Origin: Bettongia penicillata ogilbyi
Taxonomy: Eukaryota > Chordata > Mammalia > Diprotodontia > Potoroidae
DNA: 64,000 bases
Direction: 5' to 3'
Assembly (NCBI GenBank): GCA_023548195.1
Contig: JAJHZJ010000496.1
Span: 9,744,070-9,808,069, forward strand
Shown here: positions 23,295 to 32,494 of the stretch, in pieces
How the letters are laid out: each line of letters begins with the position of its first letter
How positions within the stretch are numbered: the first letter of the stretch is position 1
Translations under genes and position numbers: made by a program
Notes under the pieces: model-generated
What the model was told of the DNA's origin: nothing
Databases searched by the model: none
The model's input: only the letters and a program-made list of their open reading frames with translations

Positions 23295-23626
23295 CAGTCA
23301 AGTAGCTTTTATTAAATGCCTAATATGTGCTAGACACTATGGTAAGTAGTATGGAAAGAAAGGAAAGGAAAGAGGAAAGAAGGAAAGGAAAGGAAAGGAA
23401 AGGAAAGGAAAGGAAAGGAAAGGAAAGGAAAGGAAAGGAAAGGAAAGGAAAGGAAAGGAAAGGAAAGGAAAGGAAAGGAAAGGAAAGGAAAGGAAAGGAA
23501 AGGAAAGGAAAGGAAAGGAAAGGAAAGGAAAGGAAAGGAAAGGAAAGGAAAGGTCCTTGCTTTCAAGGAGCCCACAGTATAATTGGGGAGACAACATGAA
23601 AATGACTATGTACAAAGAGGGAGGAA
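23295..23626 (-). mobile_element. L2-like antisense module interrupted by (AAAGG)n
   Basis: 'gcttttattaaatgcctaat', 'atgtgctagacactatggta' at the left and 'tccttgctttcaaggagccc', 'acagtataattggggagaca' at the right are the two halves of the recurrent module. The microsatellite at 23352-23553 occupies the A/G-rich spacer between them. Confidence 0.6.
23352..23553. repeat. (AAAGG)n microsatellite, about 35 pure units
   Basis: The array is imperfect at 23352-23380 and then pure pentanucleotide repeat to 23553, purines on the plus strand and pyrimidines on the minus. Long open frames exist on both strands (Lys-Glu-Arg-Lys-Gly or Phe-Leu-Ser-Phe-Pro repeats), but they are products of the repeat and not genes. 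Confidence 0.97.
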
Positions 23627-23876
23627 GCTTGGTGGTGCTGGGGATAGAGTGCTGGATTTGAAATAAGAAAGTTTCATCTTCCTGACTTCAAATCTGGCCT
23701 CATTCTAAATAGCTGTGTAACCCTGGGCAAATTACTTAACCCTGTTTACCTCAGTTTCCTCATCTGTAAGATGAGATGGAGAAGGAAACAGCAAAGCCAC
23801 TCCAGTATCTTCGCCAAGAAAGACCCAAATGGGGACACGAGTTGGAAGTGACTAAAACTGATCAAAAAACAACAGG
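23627..23876 (+). mobile_element. tRNA-headed SINE, full length
   Basis: 'gcttggtggtgctggggata' is the head, 'gacttcaaatctggcctcat' the B-box region, 'cctcagtttcctcatctgta' the core and 'aagacccaaatggggacacg' plus 'ggaagtgactaaaactgatc' the tail. Confidence 0.8.
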
Positions 23877-24005
23877 CTAACTTAAAAGTGATGTATATGA
23901 ATGATAGTTTTTATAGTTGCTGTTATTATAATTACTTAAGAGATATTTGGTTTACACGAGATCCTCAAAAAGCAATGTTACAAGGTTAGGATGGTGGAAG
24001 GACGA

Positions 24006-24023
24006 CTAGACTGCAGTTTTTCT
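24006..24023. repeat. Target-site duplication, left copy
   Basis: The 18-mer 'ctagactgcagtttttct' flanks the HAL1-like element at its 3' (A-tail) side. It is identical to the copy at 26916-26933. Confidence 0.93.
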
Positions 24024-24884
24024 TTATTTATTATTATTATTTTTTAAATTTATTTTGTTTGTTTTTTAATATAAATTTATTTATTTAACTTTTTACATTC
24101 ATTTTCACAAAATTTTGGGTTCCAAATTTTCTCCCCTTTTATCCCCTACCCCCACCCCAATACACTGAGCATTCTAATTTTCCCTATCACCAATCTGCCC
24201 TCTCTTCTATCAGCCCTCCCTTCTCTTGTCCCCATCTTCTCTTTTGTCCTGTAGGGCCAGATGACTTTCTATTCCCCATTAACTGTATGTCTTATTTCCT
24301 AGTAGCAACAACAATACTAAACAGTTGTTCCTAAAACTTTGAGTTCCAAATTCTCCCCATCCCTCCCTCCCCACCCATTCCCTTTGGGAAGGCAGGCAAT
24401 TCAATATAGGCCATATCTGGGTAGTTTTGCAAATGACTTCTGTAATAGTCGTGTTATGTAAGACTAACTGCATTTCCCTCCATCCTATCCTGCCCCGCAT
24501 TGTTTCTATTCTGTCTTTTGATCCTGTCCCTCACCGAGTGTTGACTTGAAATTGCTCCCTCTTCCCATCATCCCTCCCCCCTTCCTTATATCCTTCTCCC
24601 CCACTTTCCTGTATTTTAAGATAGGTTTTCATACCAAAATGAGTGTGTATTTTATTCCTTCCTTTAGTCGAATGTGATGAGGGTAAACTTCTTGTTTTTT
24701 TTTCTCAGCTCTCCTCTTTTTCCCTCCACTAAAAAGTCTCCTGCTTGCCTCTTGAATGAAATATAATTTACCCCATTCCATTTCACCCTCTTTCCTCCCC
24801 CTGCATTTCTCTCTCACCATTTACCTTAATTTCTTTTAAGATATGGTCCCATCCTATTCAATTCACTCTGTGCTCTCTGTCTCT

Positions 24885-24972
24885 GTGTGTGCATGCATGT
24901 GTGTATGTGTGTGCGTGTGCATATGTGTACGTATGTGTGCATGCACGCATGTACATGTATGTGTGTGTGTGG
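24885..24972. repeat. CA/TG-rich tract within HAL1-like 3' region
   Basis: Alternating TGTGTG, CATGCA and TACGTA units, just downstream (in element sense) of the ORF1 end. It matches the position of the tract at 12838-12958 in the other copy. Confidence 0.85.
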
Positions 24973-25106
24973 TTCCACCAACTACCCAGATACTGAAAAG
25001 TTTTTAAGAGTTACAAATATTGTCTTTCCATGTAGGAATGTAAACAGTTCACTTTTGGTAAGTCCCTTATGAATTCTCTTTACTGTTTACTTTTTCATGC
25101 TTCTTC

Positions 25107-26208
25107 TCATTCTTGTGTTTGGAAGTCAAATTTTCTTTTCAGCTCTGGTCTTTTCATCAAGAATGCTTGAAAGTCCTCTGTTTCATTGAAAGACCATATC
25201 TTCCCCTGAAGTATTATACTCAGTTTTGCTGGGTAGGTGATTCTTGGTTTGAGTCCCACTTGAGTCAGACTTCTGGAATATCCTATTCCACGCCCTTTGA
25301 TCCCTTAATGTAGAAGCTGCTAGATCTTGAGTTATCCTGGTTGTATTTCCACAATACTGGAATTATTTCTTTCTAGCTGCTTGCAATATTTTCTCCTTGA
25401 CCTGGGAGTTCTGGAATTTGGCCACAATGTTCCTAGGAGTTTCTCTTTTTGGATCTCTTTCAGGTGGTGATCGATGTATTCTTTCAATACTTATTTTGCC
25501 CTCTGGTTGTACAATGTCAGGGCAGTTTTCCTTGATAATTTCATGGAAGATGATGTCTAGGCTCTTTTTTTGATCATGAGTTTCAGGTAGTCCGATAATT
25601 TTTAAATTGTCTCTCCTGGATCTATTTTCCAGGTCAGTTGTTTTTCCCATGAGATATTTCACATTCTCTTCCATTTTTTCATTCTTTTGGTTTTGTTTTG
25701 TGATTTCTTGGTTTCTCAGAAAGTCATTAGACTCCTTCTGTTCCATTCTAATCTTGAGAGAACTATTCTCTTCAGTGAGCTTTTGAACCTCTTTTTCCAT
25801 TTGGCTTATTATGCTTTTGAAAGCATTCTTCTCCTCATTGGCTTTTTGAACCTCTTTTGCCAATTGAGCGAGCCTATTTTTCAAGGTGTTATTTTCTTCA
25901 GCATTTTTTTGGGTCTCCTTTAGCAAGGCATTGACCCGTTTTTCATGCTTTTCTTGCATCGCTCTCATTTCTCTTCCCAGTTTTTCCTCCACCTGTCTAA
26001 CTTGATTTTCAAAATCCTTTTTGAGCTCTTCCATGGCCTGAGCCCACTGGATATCCACGTGGGATGTCTGAGATACAAAGGTCTCGACCTCCACGTCTTT
26101 CCCTGATGGTAAGAATAGTTCCTCATCATCAGAATTGAAAGGCAGGAACATCTGTACCCCATCAAAGTAGCTTTCTATAGTCTTATTTTTCTTCCCTTTT
26201 CTGGGCAT
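25107..26208 (-). pseudogene. HAL1/L1 ORF1, nearly complete, with one stop and one frameshift
   Basis: The frame starts at 26208 with MPRKGKKNKT in an A-at-minus-3 context and runs 281 codons to a TAA at 25363-25365. Residues about 56-195 form a long heptad coiled coil (QAMEELKKDFEN, EEKNAFKSIISQMEKEVQKL). Residues 193-209 (LENRSRRDNLKIIGLPE) open the RRM, 241-246 are IERIHR, 258-265 PRNIVAKF and 270-279 VKEKILQAAR. The other copy has CAA (Gln) where this stop lies. Homology continues past it, through a single-base indel between 25252 and 25282, to a natural TGA at 25107-25109, so the ancestral protein was about 366 residues. The intact protein would trimerise and coat its own RNA. This copy makes at most a form lacking the C-terminal domain. 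Confidence 0.88.
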
Positions 26209-26915
26209 TTTCCCAGCCAGTTACTTGACTTCTGAGATTCCTGTCCACCCCCACCTAGATCCACCCAGCTAGTGCTTTGGGTCTGAGATCCAAATGGGCT
26301 TTCCGCAGCAGGCACAGCTGTTATTCAATGTGAGGTTAAGTTCTGGTGCTCGGGTGGGGGCAGGGCCGCCTCCCAGGCTCAGTTCCCTCAGGGGCTTTAT
26401 GCAGAGACCTTCAGTAGTGGAGCGGGTGGGGGCAGGGCTGCCTCAGGAGTTTTCTGCAGAGACCTTCAGTAATGGAGCTCCTGCCTGCTTGGGGAGTCCC
26501 GGCCACTGCTGCCTCTGCCCCTCCCTCCGCTGCTGCCTCCCGAGGGGTCCCAAGTCACAGAGACACCCCGCTCCCCTCTTGGCCAGCGCAGATGTCTCTC
26601 TCACTGACCTGTAGTGCCTGTGGGTGGAGGGACCTTTGCGACTGCCGGATATTCTGTCCCTGAAGCCTGCTCGGATCTGCTCCTCTGGGGCCGCGTGGCC
26701 AGGGCAGCTCAGGGGTGGGCTCCGCTGTCCAGAGCGAAATGGACCTTTGGGGACAGCTCTCCAGGGCTCTCTGGCATGGAAATCTTTTCCACTGTGTTTC
26801 TGCGCACCTTGCAGTGCTCCAGAATTTGTGGGGAGTTCTTCTTGCAGGAAATATATGGGCTGTGGGTTCGGAGCTAGCATACGTGAGTCTACTCTGCCAT
26901 CTTGGCTCCACCCCC
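26209..26915 (-). promoter_or_regulatory. GC-rich HAL1-like leader, likely internal promoter
   Basis: This is the only clearly GC- and CpG-rich block in the window; I count roughly 18-20 CG dinucleotides between 26281 and 26900. L1-type leaders carry an internal Pol II promoter, so promoter function is inferred from position and family. A partial tandem duplication lies within it (26351-26478). Open frames of 145 codons (26443-26880, minus) and 106 and 103 codons (26294-26614 and 26624-26935, plus) are probably consequences of high GC. Confidence 0.55.
26351..26478. repeat. Imperfect tandem duplication in the leader
   Basis: 'cgggtgggggcagggc.gcctc' occurs at 26351-26372 and 26423-26444. 'gcagagaccttcagta.tggagc' occurs at 26401-26423 and 26456-26478. 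The units are about 72 and 55 bp, the second lacking about 17 bp in the middle. Confidence 0.85.
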
Positions 26916-26933
26916 CTAGACTGCAGTTTTTCT
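26916..26933. repeat. Target-site duplication, right copy
   Basis: 'ctagactgcagtttttct', identical to 24006-24023, directly after the element's 5' end 'ggtggagcc' read on the minus strand. Confidence 0.93.
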
Positions 26934-27039
26934 GAAAAAAATTGTTTGAGGATTAGGGGTGGCTGCAAACACAATATGAGTCAGTGGTTTGATATAGTAG
27001 ACAAAAAGTAATGGGATGGGAATTAATATTTGGTAAGCG

Positions 27040-27245
27040 TCTGCTGTACTCTGCCTCTGTATTAAGCACTTTACAAGTATCTAATTTGATAGGTACCATC
27101 AATAACCTCATTTTAAAGTTGAAGAAACTGAGGCAAGCAGAAGTTAAGTGACTCACCCAGGGTCATACATCTATAAGTGCCTGAAGAAAGATATGAATTC
27201 AGCCCTTCGTGATTTCAGGCCCAGCTCTCTGTCTGCCAACCCACC
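27040..27245 (-). mobile_element. MIR/CORE-SINE, antisense
   Basis: 'attaagcactttacaagtat', 'gaagaaactgaggcaagcag', 'aagtgactcacccagggtca' and 'gcccagctctctgtctgcca' run tail to head. Confidence 0.75.
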
Positions 27246-27299
27246 AACTTCCTCATTAAATTTTAGACTTTGTGAAGGAAGGGTAGCTATTGAGAATAA

Positions 27300-27800
27300 G
27301 GAAACAATAGTCCCAACATATGCCGCCCTGGTCAGACATCTTCTGAATGGTATGTCCAGTTCTGAGGCCAGAGTTTAGGAAAGATATTGAAGGAGCAAGG
27401 GGAAAAGCCAGGATGTTGAAGGAGTATCAATCTACTTCAATGTGAACATCATTTGGATGACCTGGGGAAGTTTAGCTTGGAATATAGAAGATTTAGGAGG
27501 AACATGAGAATATTTAAGAGGTCTTCATGTGAAAAGATAGGCCTGTTCCATTTGGCACCAGAGGGCAAAACCAGGAGCAAGGTGGGAGAGAAACAAAAAG
27601 TAAATTTAGGCTAGGTGTGAAGAAAAGATATCCCTACCATGTAGGCAATTCCAAGCTACAATGGGTTTCCTTGAGAGGTAACTGGGTCTTCAGCAGGTAG
27701 AGTCTTCATGTAAAGTCTAGGGTTCAAATTGTGAGGGATACTGTAGTGAGGAGTCCTTTCAAAATGAGGTTTGGAGCAGGGAGCCCTCCAATCTTCAAGT
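27300..27800 (+). mobile_element. CR1/L3-type LINE fragment, sense
   Basis: 'catctggatgacc'-like start, then 'agtttagcttggaatataga', 'ggcctgttccatttggcacc', 'agagggcaaaaccaggagca' and 'agtaaatttaggctaggtgt' match the sense strand of the family found antisense at 400-1112. The 76-codon frame at 27148-27378 spans the MIR and this fragment and is not a gene. Confidence 0.65.
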
Positions 27801-27829
27801 GTCTAGCTGATATCTTCCTTCTTGTTCAT

Positions 27830-28165
27830 GAGAAACTGGAAACAACTGGGACCATTGCAGAGAAAATTGGAAAGATTTGTATGAACTGATGCAGAGTGAT
27901 ATGACCCATTTATGCACTAATAATGAGATCATTAAGACAGACAATTTTAAAAGACTTAAGAACTCAGATCAATGGGGATACTAACCACTATTCCAAAAGA
28001 GCAATGAGGAGGCATTTTACCCAACTTCTGACAGAGACATAAGGGGCCCAAGATGCTGAATAAGACAGAATTTTTTGCATGTAGCCAATGTGGATTTTTT
28101 TTCTTGACCATGCATATCTGTGACAAGGATTTTCTTTTTCTTTTGTTTCCAATGCACAAAGGGAA
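27830..28165 (+). mobile_element. L1-type LINE 3' end
   Basis: 'gaaaattggaaagatttgta', 'tgaactgatgcagagtgata', 'ctgacagagacataaggggc' and 'cttgaccatgcatatctgtg' followed by 'acaaggattttctttttctt' are the blocks of the marsupial L1-type 3' end ('..gcatatttgttacaaggattttgttt'). Confidence 0.6.
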
Positions 28166-28289
28166 TAGAGGAGAGAAAACAAATATTTACTGATCTTAGC
28201 CCATGGAATTACAGGAGGCTAGATATTTGCACATCTCAATTAACACAATCAAATCTCACTTCAACTATCAGTGTCCTTGGTCCTGACAA

Positions 28290-28475
28290 GAGATAGTATA
28301 GTATGATGGGAAGATTAAATGCTCTGGAGTCCAATGACCTGGGTTCAAATCCCTTTTCTGATGCCATACCTGGGTCATATTGGGCAAGTCTCTTAGCTTC
28401 AGTTTTCTCATCTGTAAAATGAGGGGATTAGACTACATGGTCTCTGAGAACTAGTCCAGTTCTAAATCTGTTACC
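28290..28475 (+). mobile_element. MIR/CORE-SINE
   Basis: 'cctgggttcaaatccctttt', 'gggcaagtctcttagcttca' and 'tctcatctgtaaaatgaggg' plus 'tagactacatggtctctgag' give a clear sense copy. Confidence 0.85.
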
Positions 28476-29720
28476 ATCTGCAGGTACTATTAAATTTCCC
28501 CTTTAAAGTCTGCTCAAGAAAGTAGAGGGAGTTTGGTAGGAAGAAGTCTCTGAGAGAACTAAATTAAAACAAATTCAAATATTATAGTAAAGAAACATCA
28601 TTTTCCCATTAAAATGGAGAGAAAAAAATTTGGAGAGACCTTACCTTGAAATAGAAAACAAGAAGAGAAAAAACTGCATTATCACAAACAATATTTATCT
28701 GGCCTCAATCCAGTCTTACATCATTTAAAATTTAATAACAAACTGGCAGCAGAAAAGCAAACAATTAATCAGCCATTATTAGGCCTAATTTTTTTTTACA
28801 ATTGTTTAAAACTGAATTTGAAGCCCAGCTAAATAATGATCAAGAAAGAAAACATCAAAAGTATTTTGCAGAAAGGATTAATAGTTTAGAAGATGAATAA
28901 TTGTGTTTGCTTTCCTATACATGCTTCAGGGGAAAACAAGGTCAGAAAATAGAAATGAAAAAGAAAAGAAAAGAAAAGCTTTAGCATGCTGGCATAAACA
29001 GCTAAATCATAAACAAACTCACTGGGTACAAAGTAAATCTAGAGACCAATTATCGGAATCATTACGTACAAAACCAGAGGAGCAAATGAGAAGTGGGAAC
29101 TAGAGGTGTGGAGGGGTTTTGGGTCCTAAACTGTACAATGCTGGTACAATCCCAAAATGTTAATAAAGGATGCAAAGTCTATGAGCTAGTAAGAAGAAAG
29201 ATGTGACGGAAGAAATTTGAAATGCTGTTTTTAGCAATATCTTTTATAGCCAACCTGACCTAAAATACGAGCAGAGTCTAAATATGGTGGTGGTGTCTTA
29301 GCTTTGTTCCATGACACTAGGGACATTTGTCATTCTTCAGAATAGCAAACACACGCACACCACTGCTTAACACCCAAATAACAAGAATAATTAGTTTTTA
29401 AAAATAGAGCATTCCTAGATGGTAGTGTGGACTTCCCTATCTCACTCCATCATCATCCCCCTACTGAACTGAAGACATGTTTTGTGTTGCTTTCCCTGGG
29501 TATGGTTTGCAGGGCTTAACCTAGCTATAAAAATTACTATGTATAAAGTTCTATATTTGAGAAATCTCTGAACAAGGTCAACTGAGGCTGTATCCCTATA
29601 AGAAGGCAGATTTGTTTTATGTAGCTAAAGAGTTAACTTTCCCATACCAACCTTTCACTTCCACCCCCAAAACTGTGTAATTTAACTCAGTAAGGACACT
29701 TTGTTTTATATAGAGACTAC
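28476..29720. other. No recognised feature
   Basis: AT-rich sequence with a short AAAAG tract at 28958-28978. A 66-codon plus-strand frame (28903-29103) is Lys/Glu/Arg rich because of that tract and has no recognisable domain. Confidence 0.45.
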
Positions 29721-29724
29721 TTTT

Positions 29725-29795
29725 TAATCTATGTAGCCTCTGTGCCTAGCATACTGCTTGGTACATGGTAGGTGCTTAATACATGCTTATTGATT
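29725..29795 (+). mobile_element. L2 3' tail
   Basis: 'ctctgtgcctagcatactgc' and 'ggtaggtgcttaatacatgc' with 'ttattgattg' are terminal L2 blocks. Confidence 0.65.
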
Positions 29796-29939
29796 GCCCA
29801 GAGACCTTTCTTGTGTAGATCTTGAAACCTAATATAACATCTTTGGAAAATTTATAGCTTTATAATTATATCCACCTGTGTGCCCTTCCTTCATTTACAC
29901 AGGTGACAATCCATGACTTCTCATCCCATGTAGTTTTTT

Positions 29940-30065
29940 TATAACTTTTTTCCCCATGAATCTTCTGTTTTTCATTGCTATCTTTGTATCCCCAGTGGCT
30001 AGTGTGGTGCCTGGTACATACAGGAGCTTAATATGTGCTCACTGATGTATTCAGTTGATTGGTTA
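29940..30065 (+). mobile_element. L2 3' end
   Basis: 'ctatctttgtatccccagtg' and 'gtggtgcctggtacatacag' with 'gagcttaatatgtgctcact' form an L2 end, placed 145 bp after another one. Confidence 0.65.
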
Positions 30066-30349
30066 ATGTCAGAGAATCTGAATATTATCAGTGGAGTAGA
30101 AAGTTAGGCCCTCAGCTCAAAGTATAGCTGTGTGTTGGGTTTGTTTTTTGTTTTTTTGATGGGGGGAATGGAACATGTGGAGAAGGTGACTGAGAGAAAA
30201 ATATAGTTTAGTAATGCCAAGTGATTTCAGTCTGATCTGTGAATCTAGAGAGTAATTAACATGTTTCTTCTTTTATTTCCTCAGACTTTGTGTGAAAACA
30301 ATGACATCACTCCAGATAGCAGAGATGGGCACCAACACGAAAGGACAGG

Positions 30350-30515
30350 ATTTTGAGGTGGGAGGGACCTGGAGAGGATCCATGCCAACCCCTCTCCTCC
30401 TATAGAGAAGGAAATGAAGGCTGTAGAGGGGAAGGGCCATCTGGATTTAAGAGTGGCACAGCTATGGCTTTGCCACAGGCTGCCAAAATCTAGGGGCACA
30501 CTTCCTCTTCCTGTC
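30350..30515 (-). mobile_element. MIR-type SINE, antisense (decayed)
   Basis: 'ggtgggagggacctggagag', 'tagagaaggaaatgaaggct' and 'ggcacagctatggctttgcc' fit the antisense order. No clean core motif remains. Confidence 0.45.
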
Positions 30516-30623
30516 AATCAGGAGATTGTCTTCTGTCCCATGCCTTGTACCTCATGGAGCTCCACTGCATAGCACAAACCTATTTCCTCGCTTGGTCCTT
30601 CACTATCACCTCCAGGATTCTAT

Positions 30624-30624
30624 G

Positions 30625-30702
<78 letters not shown>

Positions 30703-30840
30703 CTCTGTCTTATCTCTATGTATCTGTCTGTCTGTCTTTCCATATATGTGTGTGTGTATACACATGCCTGTATGGATGTATATGTATATATAGGTGTATA
30801 TATATTTATATGTATATACACATATATATGTGTGTGTGAT

Positions 30841-30872
<32 letters not shown>

Positions 30873-30895
30873 CAGACAGATAGATAGATAGATAT
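30624..30895. repeat. Compound microsatellite (CT)n-(TCTG)n-(TG/TA)n-(GATA)n
   Basis: (CT)n fills about 30624-30698, TCTG units follow to about 30736, then mixed TG/TA sequence. (GATA)n with a short GACA interruption runs 30839-30894. Overlapping open frames such as 30526-30843 (plus) and 30580-30999 (minus) are products of the repeat. Confidence 0.95.
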
Positions 30896-31690
30896 GGCTT
30901 CTCTTGTAGAGATATGACTTGGACTCTCTGGGGGACAGACGACAGCTTTCTTTTCCAGTAAGACAGTACCCACCAATTGACTGCCTTCTGTTCTGTCACT
31001 CCCTCCTTCTCAGCTCTTTTTCCCCTGAGTAAAAGAATCCTTAGTCTGGACTCTGAAAATAGGACTTGCTCAAGGTCATGAAAAAACCTCTTAAGTAAAG
31101 CTCATTCATAAGTTCGAATCTGTCCATGTTGCTATTTTGACATCTATTCCATCAGATAAAAACATGATAAAGTTTGATCCAATTTTTGGAGACAAATAAT
31201 GGACAGTCAACACATGAAATAAAAGTTAAAAAGATGAAAACTTCCTGTTCAAAATAGAATTACTCAATGGTTGTTACAAAAGGGGAATGGATCAGTCATG
31301 AACACAAGCCCATTTCTATCTCTGACTTACAGTTCTGACAGGCAGACTAGCTGAAAACCACAAGCTTCTGATGCACTGACTGATAAACAGAGATCAAACA
31401 GGATTTTGAGCAATGGAGCCAGGGCCCACAAGTTAAGATGACTTAGAAGATATGACAGAAATGTCAAGAAGAAAAAAATCAAATTTCCTTCCTCTCTAAA
31501 CTTTGAAAAGGCTGAACGCTTCATTCTCAGCATGAAGATGCCTAGGCTGTCCATGGATCTGTGTCTGAGACAGATCCAGCACTGCCCTTTCTTAATCTTC
31601 TATACGCACCAGGACAATGTTATAAAGGTGGAAAAGAGATCCCGGATGCTCCTTGCCCCCTTTAGCTGGGGTTCAGTGAAAAAGTTAATC
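30896..31690. other. No recognised feature
   Basis: Non-repetitive sequence. A 75-codon minus-strand frame at 31327-31554 is partly hydrophobic but has no family match that I know. Confidence 0.4.
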
Positions 31691-31694
31691 AATT

Positions 31695-32100
31695 GACTGA
31701 TTGTTAATAAGTAAGAAAGCATTTTTAAGGAGCTTACTGTAAGTCAGTCGCTATGTTTGATTCTGGAGATAGACAAAAGCAACATATACTCCTTGTCCTC
31801 AAGAGGCTTATATTCTATTACAGGAAGATCACAAAGAAAGGAGGCTGGAGGCCAGAGAGATTTGAAGTTACAAAGACAGTGAATGGATAAAAAGTTTCTC
31901 CCCGAGAAAGGGACTTTTTAGGTGAATCTTTGGTCTGTAAGACACCACATAGAAAACCAGCAGAATGTCCCAGTCCAGGATTAACTATTATATCAATAAA
32001 GCAAGCTTAGTATATTCTAGGTGCTGGAGGCACAAACACAGAAAGGAAAAAAGGAAAAAAAAGATCCTGCTTTTCAAAGTCCTGGGTGACAGGAAACTCA
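31695..32100 (-). mobile_element. L2-like antisense modules, two adjacent fragments
   Basis: First fragment: 'gtcctcaagaggcttatatt' and 'ctattacaggaagatcacaa' after 'agaaagcatttttaaggagc'. Second, at about 31965-32100: 'ctaggtgctggaggcacaaa' with an A/G-rich spacer. Both belong to the recurrent 'tattaagc..ctcaaggagctt' family. Confidence 0.45.
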
Positions 32101-32204
32101 TTTCCCTAAATACCAGCAGTCTCCACTCTGATGGCCTTTTAGACATGAGGTCTACCCTTATCGGGACAGAGGGTTACAGAAAACTTATTCAGAGATTCTC
32201 AAAT

Positions 32205-32494
32205 ACTCCCAGGATCTCACTGCTGCAAGGGACACCAGAGGCTATCTAGTCCAACTATGTCTCTGCCAAGTAGCCCTCCATCTTTCACTTTAAGGTCTCT
32301 ACGAAAGGGAAAGTTTCTATCTCTTGAGGTAACTCATTGCACCTTGAGGCAGTTCTGATTGTTAGCAGGATGTCTTTTGTTTTTCTTCTGAAATCCAGCT
32401 TTACCCTGCCTCACTGAAGTTTCCTCCCATTGGTCCTAGTTCCTTTGTTTGGGACAAAAAGAACAAGTCCAATTTCTAACTCCAGTGCCCCTCC
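32205..32494 (-). mobile_element. CR1/L3-type LINE, antisense, left part
   Basis: 'gctgcaagggacaccagagg', 'ctatctagtccaactatgtc', 'ggcagttctgattgttagca' and 'cattggtcctagttcctttg' match the antisense CR1/L3 order. The copy resumes at 33265 after an insertion. Confidence 0.65.

Larger units (their letters stand above)
24024..26915 (-). mobile_element. HAL1-like (half-LINE-1) retrotransposon with intact duplication
   Basis: On the minus strand the element opens 'ggggggtggagccaagatgg' at 26915. It has a GC-rich leader of about 0.7 kb, ORF1 from 26208, a CA/TG tract, a purine-rich 3' region with 'gcaggataggatggagggaa', 'cacgactattacagaagtca' and 'gaatttggaactcaaagttt', and an A-rich tail ending at 24024. 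No ORF2 is present in its 2.9 kb. Both ends, the A tail and the perfect 18-bp duplication are present, so this is a full-length insertion made by L1-type target-primed reverse transcription. The insertion site on the minus strand reads 'tttttc/agaaaa', close to the L1 endonuclease preference TTTT/A. The element probably relied on L1 ORF2 protein in trans. It is the youngest-looking large element in the window. Confidence 0.87.

Noticed and set aside
23327..23615. Lys-Glu-Arg-Lys-Gly and Phe-Leu-Ser-Phe-Pro repeat frames on both strands
   Set aside because: A pentanucleotide array without stops is open in several frames, and nothing outside the array supports a gene.
30526..30999. Ser/Leu- and Arg/Glu-repeat frames
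   Set aside because: Translations of the CT/GA and GATA microsatellites.
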